Positions 41,544-49,999 of a stretch of DNA of 64,000 bases are shown piece by piece. Each line of letters starts with the position of its first letter. The first letter of the stretch is position 1. The DNA is taken from positions 7,055 through 71,054 of the forward strand of contig CAZZKG010000015.1 in NCBI GenBank assembly GCA_964654825.1, written 5' to 3'. The translations under genes were made by a program, and so were the position numbers. The notes below the pieces were generated by a model. The model had not been told where the DNA came from. It saw nothing but the letters and a program-made list of their open reading frames with translations, and searched no databases. The DNA is from CAZZKG01 sp964654825 (lineage in GTDB: Bacteria; Gemmatimonadota; CAZMKB01).

Positions 41544-42469
41544 CAGATGCTCTGGTCATCACCGGACCCACTGCGGTTGGGAAAACCGACGTCGCTGTTG
41601 AAATAGCTCGACGGCTTGGTGGTGAGGTGATTTCGACAGACTCCCGGCAAGTCTACAGGTTTATGGACATCGGTACCGCGAAGCCGGGACAGGAAATACT
41701 TGGCAGAGTGAAGCATCATCTGATCGATGTGAAAGATCCCGGAGAGGAATACAGTGCCGGTGAGTTCGCACGGGATGCCGTCCGTATCGCGAAAGAGATC
41801 GAAGACAGGGGTAACGTACCGATTTTCTGCGGAGGTGCCACGCTCTATCTGTATGCCATTACCGTCGGTCTGTTCCCGGAACCGGACAATCTCTCGGAGA
41901 GAAAAAAAGAACGAGCACGGCTTCTGGAACGATCCTCACGGGAAGGTCTCGAGGTACTCTACTCGGAACTTCTCGAAGTGGATCCCGAGACGGCCGGAAG
42001 GATATCGAGTACCGACACCCAGCGGATCTCCCGGGCACTCGAAGTGTATCTGTCGACCGGAATACCGCTCTCTCAATGGCACCGCGATGGTGTAAACAAA
42101 CCGGACGTGAGGTCTCTCTGTTTCTGTCTGTATCTGCCTCGCGAGGAACTCGCAGGAAGAATCGAGCGGAGGACCGGTGAGATGATCGAACAGGGGTTGG
42201 TCGATGAAGTGCGGAAGCTCCTCGAACGAGGCATTATAGCTGACTCCAGCCCGCTCAAATCGGTCGGGTACAGTGAGATAGTTGGGTTTATCAATGGTGA
42301 ATATTCACTTGATGAGGCAGTCAGGCTGATCAACAGGAACACGAGAAGATACGCCAGGAGGCAGACGACATGGTTTCGAAGAATGACGGGTTTGACGTGG
42401 ATAGTCAGCGATTCTCGCACGGCCGTGGAGATCTGTAAATCCTGGAGAAAGTGGAAACACAATGCCTGA
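41540..42469 (+). CDS. miaA: tRNA dimethylallyltransferase
   Basis: Adds the dimethylallyl group to A37 of UNN-decoding tRNAs, the substrate of MiaB (gene at 17982). The protein has 309 residues and a TTG start overlapping the mutL stop (TTGA). Seen: P-loop ITGPTAVGKTDVAVE, ISTDSRQVYRFMDIGTAKP, HHLIDVKDPGEEYSAGEF, GGATLYLYAI and the late IGFINGEY region with RNTRRYARRQTTWFR. mutL-miaA is a common pairing (with hfq in proteobacteria; no hfq here). Confidence 0.95.
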   Translation: MTDALVITGPTAVGKTDVAVEIARRLGGEVISTDSRQVYRFMDIGTAKPGQEILGRVKHHLIDVKDPGEEYSAGEFARDAVRIAKEIEDRGNVPIFCGGATLYLYAITVGLFPEPDNLSERKKERARLLERSSREGLEVLYSELLEVDPETAGRISSTDTQRISRALEVYLSTGIPLSQWHRDGVNKPDVRSLCFCLYLPREELAGRIERRTGEMIEQGLVDEVRKLLERGIIADSSPLKSVGYSEIVGFINGEYSLDEAVRLINRNTRRYARRQTTWFRRMTGLTWIVSDSRTAVEICKSWRKWKHNA

Positions 42470-43334
42470 TGACATGTCCACACCGTGTAAGCAGACCGAC
42501 CGTCTTATTCGTGATGCTCTCAAAGAAGATATCGCGGGTGGTGATGTGACTTCGAAGTGGATATTCGGACCTCGGGAGAGCGGTCGAGCAGTGCTGTTCG
42601 TCAAGGAGAATGCGGTTGTGGCAGGCCTCGATATCGCGTGCAGAGTCTGGGAGATCATCGACAGCGGAATCGAACTGACGAAACTCAACCGGGAGGGCAG
42701 CCGGGTGGGGAAAGGGGCAGCCATACTCCGTGTTTCCGGTACGATGAGGTCTTTGATGGCGGGTGAGAGGACAGCTCTGAACTTTCTCCAGCGCCTCTCC
42801 GGAATCGCGACTCTCACCTCTGAGTTTGTGAGGAGAGTCGAAGGAAAACCGGTAAAAATACTGGACACGAGAAAAACCACTCCGGGGTGGAGGATTCTGG
42901 AAAAATACGCGGTCCGGGTCGGTGGCGGAGTCAATCACCGGTTCGGTCTGTATGACATGGTCCTCCTCAAAGAGAATCACCTGAGAGGTGCGGAAAGTAC
43001 TCATGAGGCACTCAGACGGGTGGCGAGGAAGAACAAGGCCGGGTTACCCGTTGAGATCGAAGTGAGGAACATCGAAGGGGTTGAAGAGGTCATCGAGCTG
43101 ATCGACATGATCGATCGTATCATGTTCGACAACATGTCCATACCCGAAATGAAAAAGTGCGTGAAACTGGTCAGGACAAGAATCCGGGGCAGAAAAAAAC
43201 CCCTCCTGGAAGCATCAGGAAATGTAACGCTTCAGAACGTCCGGAAGATTGCCGACACAGGAGTCGATTATATTTCCGCCGGGGCTCTGACACATTCGGC
43301 GGGAGTCATCGACATGAGTTTCCTCATCGAATGA
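42462..43334 (+). CDS. nadC: Nicotinate-nucleotide pyrophosphorylase (quinolinate phosphoribosyltransferase)
   Basis: Converts quinolinate and PRPP to NaMN. Seen: ALKEDIAGGDVTSKWIF, GERTALNFLQRLSGIAT, LDTRKTTPGWRILEKYAVRVGGGVNHR, VEIEVRNIEG, MFDNMSIPEMKK and EASGNVTLQNVRKIADTGVDYISAGALTHS. All catalytic-site Arg, Lys and His motifs are conserved. The protein has 290 residues. It starts 8 bp inside the miaA end. nadA and nadB are not in the window. Confidence 0.96.
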   Translation: MPDDMSTPCKQTDRLIRDALKEDIAGGDVTSKWIFGPRESGRAVLFVKENAVVAGLDIACRVWEIIDSGIELTKLNREGSRVGKGAAILRVSGTMRSLMAGERTALNFLQRLSGIATLTSEFVRRVEGKPVKILDTRKTTPGWRILEKYAVRVGGGVNHRFGLYDMVLLKENHLRGAESTHEALRRVARKNKAGLPVEIEVRNIEGVEEVIELIDMIDRIMFDNMSIPEMKKCVKLVRTRIRGRKKPLLEASGNVTLQNVRKIADTGVDYISAGALTHSAGVIDMSFLIE

Positions 43335-43401
43335 GCCGGGCAGAAAGCCGTTGTGCTTCATGTACGATCCGCCTGCTGTAGTGGTGAAGGAGATCCGTCT
43401 C

Positions 43402-44151
43402 TTGATCAAATGGAAAATCGAGGATTTCGACAGCATCGAATCGACTCAGGACATGGCTCGAGAACTTGCCAGGTCAGGAAGTCCCGAGGGAACAGTCGTG
43501 CGGGCTCTTCATCAGAGCAGAGGGAGGGGGCGTGAGAACCGGCACTGGTTCTCCCCCGAGGACGCCGGTATCTGGGCCACCTGCATCCTGCGGCCGGATT
43601 TTTCCTCGGATCTCATCCCGCTTATTTCCATCGCCATCGCAACTGCGATTGTGAGCGCACTCGAAGAGGTGACCGGGAGAGAAGTGCTCATCAAGTGGCC
43701 GAACGACATTTACATGGGAGGGAAAAAACTCGGGGGGATACTCTGTGAGGCTGAAACGGACTCCGCACTCGGGATCTCCTTCGTGCTGGTCGGTTTCGGC
43801 ATCAATGTTCTCGATCCCCGGGGGGGGTTCCCGGCGAAACTTTCGGGGATAGCCACGAGTCTCGAGGCGGAAACGGAGAACCGGTATGATCAGGAAGGAC
43901 TCCTCTCCTCTATGCTTGAATTGTTCGATTCGCGGCTGGCATGTCTCTCACAGGAGGGCCCGGAGCGTCTCATCGAAGAGGCTTCACATTCTGACTTTTT
44001 AATGGGAAAATATGTGTTCGTGAAATCCGGGAACAGAGAGGTACAAGGGACTGCTGCAGGTTTTGGAAAACGAGGTGGTATCCTGATAGAGAACGAGTCT
44101 GGTGAACGATCGGAACTCATCAGCGGTGAAATCACAGCAGTCCGGACCTGA
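43402..44151 (+). CDS. birA: Biotin--[acetyl-CoA-carboxylase] ligase, short form without DNA-binding domain
   Basis: Attaches biotin to BCCP. Seen: FDSIESTQDMAREL, the biotin-binding loop SRGRGRENRHWFSPEDAGIW, the conserved IKWPNDIYMGGKKLGGILCEAE, GFGINV and a C-terminal SH3-like part. The TTG at 43402 is preferred because AAGGAG lies 8 bp before it and the product then starts right at the catalytic domain (250 residues). The frame is open to a TTG at 43351, but without a ribosome-binding site. There is no winged-helix domain, so it cannot act as a biotin operon repressor. Confidence 0.9.
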   Translation: MIKWKIEDFDSIESTQDMARELARSGSPEGTVVRALHQSRGRGRENRHWFSPEDAGIWATCILRPDFSSDLIPLISIAIATAIVSALEEVTGREVLIKWPNDIYMGGKKLGGILCEAETDSALGISFVLVGFGINVLDPRGGFPAKLSGIATSLEAETENRYDQEGLLSSMLELFDSRLACLSQEGPERLIEEASHSDFLMGKYVFVKSGNREVQGTAAGFGKRGGILIENESGERSELISGEITAVRT

Positions 44152-44279
44152 CCGGGAGGTATGCGCCCTCTTCGGGCCTCGTGGGTCGGATGTACGGATG
44201 ACCTCGGCGGGTTACCGTATGTATGAACAGGACCTTCGTGGTTCATTTCGGCCTCGGGAAGGAAGGAAAGGGGGTTGTG

Positions 44280-45053
44280 TTGAGCAAGGAAAAATCTCTT
44301 CTGGTTGTTGATGTGGGCAATACCCACACTGTCCTCGGATTGTTTCTCGATGATCGTATCGTGCGAACCTTCCGTTTCGCGAGTAAACGCATCATGACTT
44401 CCGATGACTGTTACCTTCAGGTAAAACCGGCGCTTCAGGAGATGGGACTCCTCCCACCGGTTGATGGTTCCGCCGTCTGTTCGGTCGTGCCGCACCTGAC
44501 AGGTACCTACTTCAGAGCATTCGAGCGCCTCTCGACGGGCACTCCCGTTGTCATAGGCGGTACCATTCCGACAGGGATATCGGTAAAGATCCTGAGACCC
44601 GAACAGGTGGGTGCGGACAGGATCGCAAATTCCGCTGCTGCACACCGGTATTATGGTGGCGATCGTATCGTCGTCGACCTGGGGACAGCAACAACTTTTG
44701 ATGTTGTTTCACGGGAAGGTGAATACCTCGGCGGAGTCATATCGGCGGGTATCTTCACCTCAGCTCAGCATCTGTTCGAAAAAGCGGCGATGATTCCGAG
44801 AGTGGACATCTCGAAACCGGACACGGTAATCGGGAAAACAACCGAGGAAGCGGTGCGTTCCGGCATCTACTACGGTACTGTCTCGCAGATCGACGGTCTG
44901 ATCGAAAGAATCAGAAAAGAGTGGGGGAGGGACGGAGCGGTTATCGCGACGGGTGGTTATTCACAATTAATTGCCGAAAGATCGCTGGCAATCGAAACGG
45001 TCGATCCCGATCTCACCCTCAGAGGAATCAAGGCAATCTGGGAACTCCAGTAA
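44280..45053 (+). CDS. coaX: Type III pantothenate kinase
   Basis: First step of CoA synthesis from pantothenate. The actin-fold motifs are VVDVGNTHTVLGLF, RPEQVGADRIANS, VVDLGTATTFDVV and GGVISAG, which define type III (CoaX) rather than CoaA. The start is set at TTG 44280 because GGAAAGGGGG lies just upstream and the length (257 residues) then matches the family; an ATG at 44223 in frame would add 19 unusual residues. The birA-coaX pairing is common in bacteria. Confidence 0.92.
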   Translation: MSKEKSLLVVDVGNTHTVLGLFLDDRIVRTFRFASKRIMTSDDCYLQVKPALQEMGLLPPVDGSAVCSVVPHLTGTYFRAFERLSTGTPVVIGGTIPTGISVKILRPEQVGADRIANSAAAHRYYGGDRIVVDLGTATTFDVVSREGEYLGGVISAGIFTSAQHLFEKAAMIPRVDISKPDTVIGKTTEEAVRSGIYYGTVSQIDGLIERIRKEWGRDGAVIATGGYSQLIAERSLAIETVDPDLTLRGIKAIWELQ

Positions 45054-45141
45054 TCGTAAGCCATTGTTGTTGCACGACTTGTGGCCCATGCGAGGAACAG
45101 GTAATTTCCCCCCGGAAGTGAAAAATATTTCCAAAAAAGAC

Positions 45142-45170
45142 TTGAAAAAAGAACAGACACTTGTTATATT
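45142..45170 (+). promoter_or_regulatory. Promoter of groES-groEL
   Basis: TTGAAA (45142-45147) and TATATT (45165-45170), 17-bp spacer. It is followed directly by a CIRCE operator, the expected layout for HrcA-controlled heat-shock promoters. Confidence 0.82.
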
Positions 45171-45171
45171 A

Positions 45172-45198
45172 TTATCACTCATCAAGTGTGAGTGCTAA
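45172..45198 (+). promoter_or_regulatory. CIRCE operator (HrcA binding site)
   Basis: TTATCACTC (45172-45180), nine spacer bases, then GAGTGCTAA (45190-45198). The right half is perfect; the left half has one change from TTAGCACTC. Overlapping the transcription start, it would allow HrcA to repress groESL at normal temperature. hrcA is not in the window. Confidence 0.92.
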
Positions 45199-45239
45199 TC
45201 GACCAATGTGAACCACGGTTGTTTCCAAGGAGGTTATGT

Positions 45240-45524
45240 ATGAACGTAAAGCCATTGGCTGACAGGGTGATCGTAAGACCGATCGAAGAGACCGAGCAGA
45301 AGAAAGGCGGGATTATCATACCCGACACTGCGAAGGAGAAGCCCCAGCAGGGTGAAGTGATCGCCATTGGGCCTGGAAGGATCGCCGACACCGGCGAGCG
45401 GGTCCAGCTCGATGTGAAAGTCGATGATAAGGTTCTCTATGGAAAGTACGCAGGGACCGAAGTGACGATCGAAGGTGAGGATTTCCTCATTATGAGGGAA
45501 AGTGATATTTTCGCCATCATCTGA
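45240..45524 (+). CDS. groES: Co-chaperonin GroES
   Basis: The protein has 94 residues. It contains MNVKPLADRVIVRPIEETEQKKGGIIIPDTAKEKP with the mobile loop, and GKYAGTEVTIEGEDFLIMRESDIFAI. It forms the heptameric lid of GroEL. AAGGAGG lies 8 bp before the ATG at 45240. It is controlled by the CIRCE promoter upstream. Confidence 0.98.
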   Translation: MNVKPLADRVIVRPIEETEQKKGGIIIPDTAKEKPQQGEVIAIGPGRIADTGERVQLDVKVDDKVLYGKYAGTEVTIEGEDFLIMRESDIFAII

Positions 45525-45571
45525 TCTTTCCTGCATCCTGAATCTAATGATTTGAAGGGAGTTATTACAGT

Positions 45572-47203
45572 ATGGCCGCAAAAGAACTTATTTTCGACAG
45601 TAATGCACGTTCTTCCCTCCTTGCCGGTGTCGACAAACTGACAGAAGCTGTCAGGGTGACACTCGGACCGAGGGGGAGAAACGTAATTCTCGACAGGAAG
45701 TTCGGTTCGCCCACCGTCACAAAGGACGGGGTCACCGTTGCCAAGGAAGTGGAACTGGAAGACCATTTCGAGAATATGGGTGCACAGATGGTTCGCGAAG
45801 TGGCATCAAAGACCAGTGACATTGCCGGTGACGGAACAACCACGGCGACGATCCTCGCTCGGGCGATTTACAAGGCAGGTCTCAGGAACGTCACCGCGGG
45901 ATCCAATCCCATGAGTCTCAAGAGAGGGATCGACAGTGCTGTTAACGCAATCATCACGGAGCTCGAGAAGCTTTCGATCCCGACCAAGGGCCGGACCGAG
46001 ATCGCCCAGGTTGGAACAATTTCGGCGAACAATGACAAAGAAATCGGTGAGCTGATTGCCGAAGCAATGGAGAAGGTGGGGAAAGACGGCGTCATTACCG
46101 TTGAGGAAGCGAAGAGTATGGAAACAAACCTCGAAACCGTAGACGGTATGCAGTTCGACAGGGGATATATCTCGCCGTATTTCATCACCGATTCCGAGAA
46201 GATGGAAGTAGAACTCGAGGAGCCTCTCATCCTCATCCATGACAAAAAGATATCGGTCATGAAGGATCTGTTACCTCTCCTCGAAAAAGTCGCCCAGATG
46301 GGTAAACCGCTGCTGGTCATTTCCGAGGACATCGAAGGCGAGGCACTCGCAACACTCGTCGTCAACAGGCTGAGAGGCACGCTCAAGGTCGCGGGAGTCA
46401 AAGCGCCGGGATTCGGCGACAGGCGTAAGGCCATGCTCGAAGACATAGCAGTCCTCACCGGTGGTCGTGTGATCTCCGAAGATGTCGGTTTCAAACTCGA
46501 GAACGTGGTTGTCACAGACCTCGGGAGTGCGAAAAGGATCGTAATCGACAAAGAGAACACAACCATCGTCGGAGGCGCCGGATCCGGAAGCGATATCCAG
46601 GGCCGTATAAAGCAGCTCAAACAGCAGATCGAGGAATCTACCTCTGACTATGACAGTGAAAAGCTGCAGGAGAGGCTTGCCAAGCTGGCCGGCGGCGTGG
46701 CCGTCATCAACGTGGGTGCGGCAACCGAAACCGAGATGAAGGAAAAGAAGGCCCGCGTCGAGGACGCCCTTCACGCGACACGCGCAGCGGTCGAGGAAGG
46801 TATCGTTCCCGGAGGCGGTGTTGCGATCCTGCGCGCATCCAGCGTGCTCAATGGATTGAAACTCGACAACGCTGATGAGCAGGTTGGTGTCGAGATCATC
46901 AAAAAGGCTATCGAGGAGCCGCTGAAGTGGATCGTCAACAACGCCGGGCTCGAGGGGAGCGTCGTGGTGGAGAAAGTGAAAAGTGCGAAGGAGACGAATT
47001 TCGGATTCAACGCAGAAAAACTTGAATACGAAGATCTCGTAAAAGCGGGTGTGATCGATCCGACAAAGGTATCGAGGATTGCTCTTTCCAACGCCGCCAG
47101 TATCGCGAGTCTGCTCCTGACCACCGAGGCTCTCATTTCGGAGAAGCCCGAGGAGGAGAAAGCCGCTGGACCACCGATGCCGCCAGGTGCCGGGATGTAT
47201 TAA
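45572..47203 (+). CDS. groEL: Chaperonin GroEL
   Basis: The protein has 543 residues. Signatures: DAVRVTLGPRGRNV-type start (EAVRVTLGPRGRNVILDRKFGSP), DGTTTATILARAI with the ATPase Asp, and AAVEEGIVPGGGVAIL. The C-terminal tail ends PPMPPGAGMY instead of a long GGM repeat. Starts 47 bp after groES. Refolds proteins in the cytosol together with GroES. A strong terminator follows. Confidence 0.98.
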   Translation: MAAKELIFDSNARSSLLAGVDKLTEAVRVTLGPRGRNVILDRKFGSPTVTKDGVTVAKEVELEDHFENMGAQMVREVASKTSDIAGDGTTTATILARAIYKAGLRNVTAGSNPMSLKRGIDSAVNAIITELEKLSIPTKGRTEIAQVGTISANNDKEIGELIAEAMEKVGKDGVITVEEAKSMETNLETVDGMQFDRGYISPYFITDSEKMEVELEEPLILIHDKKISVMKDLLPLLEKVAQMGKPLLVISEDIEGEALATLVVNRLRGTLKVAGVKAPGFGDRRKAMLEDIAVLTGGRVISEDVGFKLENVVVTDLGSAKRIVIDKENTTIVGGAGSGSDIQGRIKQLKQQIEESTSDYDSEKLQERLAKLAGGVAVINVGAATETEMKEKKARVEDALHATRAAVEEGIVPGGGVAILRASSVLNGLKLDNADEQVGVEIIKKAIEEPLKWIVNNAGLEGSVVVEKVKSAKETNFGFNAEKLEYEDLVKAGVIDPTKVSRIALSNAASIASLLLTTEALISEKPEEEKAAGPPMPPGAGMY

Positions 47204-47220
47204 ACATCAAAAAAACACAC

Positions 47221-47250
47221 GGGCGGTTGCTCTGCAGCCGCCCTTTTTTT
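47221..47250 (+). terminator. Intrinsic terminator of groESL
   Basis: GGGCGGTTGC (47221-47230) pairs with GCAGCCGCCC (47234-47243) with one T-G pair and a 3-nt loop, followed by seven T. Confidence 0.93.
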
Positions 47251-47295
47251 CAATCCCTGTCCAGGTTCCCTCTCATCACACCGAAGATTTTTCTC

Positions 47296-47324
47296 TTGAC
47301 CAGTCATACAATATATTGTATGAT
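47296..47324 (+). promoter_or_regulatory. Promoter of the HEAT-lipoprotein / GGDEF-like operon
   Basis: TTGACC (47296-47301) and TATGAT (47319-47324), 17-bp spacer. A perfect palindrome fills the spacer and most of the -10. Confidence 0.8.
47304..47323. promoter_or_regulatory. Perfect 20-bp palindrome in promoter, putative repressor operator
   Basis: TCATACAATA (47304-47313) is followed without gap by its exact reverse complement TATTGTATGA (47314-47323). It lies between -35 and -10 and covers five bases of the -10, a position where a bound dimer would block RNA polymerase. The shape resembles GntR- or TetR-type operators (AT-rich, dyad with TATTGTATGA arms), but the regulator is unknown and no regulator gene is adjacent. 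Confidence 0.7.
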
Positions 47325-47379
47325 ATAAACTGACACGGCACTTTATATACTGACAAAAACCCCCGACCAGAGGTGGATT

Positions 47380-48090
47380 ATGAATGGGAAACAGGTTCTC
47401 CTTTGTACACTTGTAGCTTGTACCGTAAGCTGCACCAAGCCTATCGATCAGGCTGAGGAATATTACAATCTGGAGAAATATGACCTCTCTTTTAAGATGG
47501 CAAACCAGGCGTACAATCGGGACAAGACAAACGCAAAAGCGGCGGTTATCCTGTTCAAGAGTCAGATAGCGGCCAAATACTGTAATTCCCAGAAAATTGT
47601 CGCAGGAGCGTACTCAGCTATCCAGGGTACCGTGACCCGGTGGGATGAGAGTATAATCGCTCCTCTCCAGGAAGCCCTGACTGACAGGAAGGGGTGCATC
47701 CAGCTGTTTGCAGTCTATGCTCTCGGTGACCTTCCATTCGAAGACGCCGGACAACTCCTGCTCGATATCGTTCGCGGCAGTTATCCTGAACCGGAAGAAC
47801 CCGGTTTGATCTCAAAAGAGATCCTGATAGGCGAAGCGGCACTCGTACTCGGGAAGAGAGTCTACAAGGGAGCATTAGATGATCTGATCAGGTTGACCGG
47901 CTCGGAGAGCGGCCTGTTGCGGGCGAAATCAGCCGAGGCCCTCGGATATCTGGGCGAACAACAGGCTGTCGAGCCGCTCACGGGCCTGCTCAAGGATCAG
48001 TATTCGGTGGGGGGAGAGAGGATCGTCGCAGAAGCAGCCAGAGTTTCCCTGAAGCTGTTAACCGACGAGGACTATTCAATAGAAGATTGA
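47380..48090 (+). CDS. HEAT-repeat lipoprotein
   Basis: The protein has 236 residues. The N-terminus MNGKQVLLCTLVACTVSC contains a hydrophobic stretch and lipobox-like LVAC or TVSC, so a lipidated periplasmic protein is likely. Residues about 25-75 resemble a TPR pair (AEEYYNLEKYDLSFKMANQAYNR). Residues about 95-230 hold HEAT repeats (GCIQLFAVYALGDLPFEDAGQLLLDIVR; LLRAKSAEALGYLGEQQAVEPLTGLLKD). It has a strong promoter with a palindromic operator and lies 4 bp before the GGDEF-like gene. The function is unknown. Confidence 0.7.
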   Translation: MNGKQVLLCTLVACTVSCTKPIDQAEEYYNLEKYDLSFKMANQAYNRDKTNAKAAVILFKSQIAAKYCNSQKIVAGAYSAIQGTVTRWDESIIAPLQEALTDRKGCIQLFAVYALGDLPFEDAGQLLLDIVRGSYPEPEEPGLISKEILIGEAALVLGKRVYKGALDDLIRLTGSESGLLRAKSAEALGYLGEQQAVEPLTGLLKDQYSVGGERIVAEAARVSLKLLTDEDYSIED

Positions 48091-48094
48091 AACA

Positions 48095-49489
48095 ATGGTT
48101 AATATCCCTGAAGAACAGGAACCAGACAGGAAGCGATTCCTGCGGGTAGCACACACAGCGCTTCTCTCGGAGGTGTCCTGTCTGTTCTCCTTTGATTCCC
48201 AGCGGAATGGTTTTTCACTGGATACGAGCATTTCTGAGCTGGAAGGTATTTCGCCCGACCTGAAGGTACTCGCCGACAGTCCCATTCTGAATTATGCTGC
48301 TCTCAACCGGCTCGCTATATGCCCTGGACACTATCTCATGAGTGTAACGGGGAAAGGACGCGGACGCGAAACCTGGATCCCATCATCGCTCTTGATACTG
48401 CCCTGGCCACATCCGGAAGAGAAGTCCGATATACTCAGCTTCTGCCGGTTCAGCCAGGATGCATACAAAGATGAAGATCTTCACTTTATAAGAAACCTGC
48501 TGGGGCATTTCGAGTATTCCTCCGGTCGTATGATACGTCCCGGCGACCTTCCGATTACGCCGGGAACCGGTGTTGTACTGGAAGATCTCGAATCGAATCC
48601 GTATTACCTCACCAACCTCCTGTTGAATTTCGTGAAAGCGGCCAGAAGAATCCTTCCGGTCGAATCGATTATTCTCACCCTCTGGTCAGATATCGTACCG
48701 AAAGGGGATTTTCTTCAGGTTGCAGGATATTCTGAGGACACCCTCCGCACATCGAACTGGTTCGAGCGTCAGAAGTACCTCGCAAGACATCTCGGGTCTT
48801 CTTTCAGAATCGATGATTTCCATTTCTATTTCAAAAAGTACAAATTTCGAATGGAGATCGATGACATTCTGCCCACCATGTCGGTCTCGGTCTCTTCACC
48901 ACTTCGAATCAACGGCAGTGTGGTCGGTTCGATTACACTGAAAACACAGGATGATATGGCTCGTGAACAGATGAAGAAAGCACTACCTGATCTTGTTGAA
49001 CTTCTCCTCTGGGAAATGCGCAGAGAACGTACCAGAACCGGAATCACCTGCCGCATAAGAGGCGGAGGCACAAGCCTCATAAAACCAAGAGCTTTCCAGG
49101 ATGAGTTGATAAAGCACTACAGGTCAGCCCGCCGGTATGGTGATGCGCTCTCAGCGATTATATTCCGCCCGAATAATCCGTACTGCTCATCCGGAACCTG
49201 TGACGAAAGTTTCTCACGTCTCTTCCTGCTTATGAGGAAAAGTATCCGCGCGATCGATTTCGCCTGTACGATGGGTTTGAACGGACTCCTCATTCTTCTA
49301 CCCAGAGCCGGGCACCGCGACGCGCTGAAGGTAGCCGAACGCCTGATGCTGCTCGCAGAGGAGGTTGTGAAATACGACCGGTTCCTGAGTAAGAAAACCG
49401 CATTTGAGTACAGGGTCGTGTGTTTCCCTGAATCGGCGAAAAACGAGATGGAACTCTGGGAAGCAATTTCCGACGCAGTCCCGGTGTAA
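48095..49489 (+). CDS. Putative signalling protein with GAF-like and degenerate GGDEF domains
   Basis: The protein has 464 residues and no membrane segments. Residues about 170-310 look like a GAF-type sensor (LLNFVKAARRILPVESIILTLW and LRINGSVVGSITLKTQ). Residues about 330-464 follow the outline of a GGDEF domain: FQDELIKHYRSARRYGDALSAIIFRPNN, SFSRLFLLMRKSIRAIDFACTMG and LLILLPRAGHRDALKVAERLMLLAEE. The GGDEF motif itself reads GLNGL, so cyclase activity is not expected. The first 150 residues are of no recognised family. It is coupled to the HEAT lipoprotein and probably has a receptor or structural role, which is inference. Confidence 0.6.
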   Translation: MVNIPEEQEPDRKRFLRVAHTALLSEVSCLFSFDSQRNGFSLDTSISELEGISPDLKVLADSPILNYAALNRLAICPGHYLMSVTGKGRGRETWIPSSLLILPWPHPEEKSDILSFCRFSQDAYKDEDLHFIRNLLGHFEYSSGRMIRPGDLPITPGTGVVLEDLESNPYYLTNLLLNFVKAARRILPVESIILTLWSDIVPKGDFLQVAGYSEDTLRTSNWFERQKYLARHLGSSFRIDDFHFYFKKYKFRMEIDDILPTMSVSVSSPLRINGSVVGSITLKTQDDMAREQMKKALPDLVELLLWEMRRERTRTGITCRIRGGGTSLIKPRAFQDELIKHYRSARRYGDALSAIIFRPNNPYCSSGTCDESFSRLFLLMRKSIRAIDFACTMGLNGLLILLPRAGHRDALKVAERLMLLAEEVVKYDRFLSKKTAFEYRVVCFPESAKNEMELWEAISDAVPV

Positions 49490-49641
49490 TTCCCTATCAG
49501 GGCGGCAAATCGGCCATCGTATCTCCCACTGATCCTCCATTCCACGAGTGACGGAAATCCTCCTGTCGGAATGCTCGGTCACCCGGGATGATTCCCTTCT
49601 CCCGCGCCGCTCACAAGGGGATTTACACAACCCTCTTATTG

Positions 49642-49669
49642 TTGACTTTATAACATAAGTTATTAATTT
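49642..49669 (+). promoter_or_regulatory. Candidate promoter upstream of the second FmdB gene
   Basis: TTGACT (49642-49647) and TAATTT (49664-49669), 16-bp spacer, in an AT-rich stretch within the 225-bp gap before the FmdB gene. It would drive FmdB, argS and the downstream purM-rib operon. Confidence 0.5.
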
Positions 49670-49714
49670 TAAAGGCTGTAAAGGTTCAGATCCAACACAT
49701 TACGGGAGGTCGGT

Positions 49715-49996
49715 GTGCCCACATATGTCTATCTTTGTGAACACTGCGGAACGAAGCTCGAGAGATTCCACGGGATTAATGAATCCCCTGTTTTCCTATG
49801 TCCCTCATGTTCGGGGGAGCTGGTAAGAGAAATCAGCGGGGGCAGCGGATTCCTCTTCAAGGGACCGGGTTTTTATGAAACCGATTACAGAAGTGACAGC
49901 TATAAACAAGCTCAGAAAAAGGAAAAGGAACTCGAAAAAAAGACCGGCACTACGAAAGATAATGGAGAATCCGGCACCAAGAGCAAAGGGAAATAG
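49715..49996 (+). CDS. FmdB-family zinc-ribbon protein
   Basis: The protein has 93 residues and a GTG start with GGGAGG upstream. It begins MPTYVYLCEHCGTKLERFHGINE and contains FLCPSCSGELVREI, giving the CxxC...CxxC zinc ribbon. The C-terminus is basic and Lys-rich (KKEKELEKKTGTTKDNGES), as in many longer FmdB proteins. The function is not established. It is a paralogue of the protein at 15821 but lacks its Cys-rich tail. argS begins 3 bp later. Confidence 0.85.
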   Translation: MPTYVYLCEHCGTKLERFHGINESPVFLCPSCSGELVREISGGSGFLFKGPGFYETDYRSDSYKQAQKKEKELEKKTGTTKDNGESGTKSKGK

Positions 49997-49999
49997 ATT

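Noticed and set aside
48095..49489. Active diguanylate cyclase
   Set aside because: The GGDEF motif is replaced by GLNGL and the metal-binding residues are not evident.
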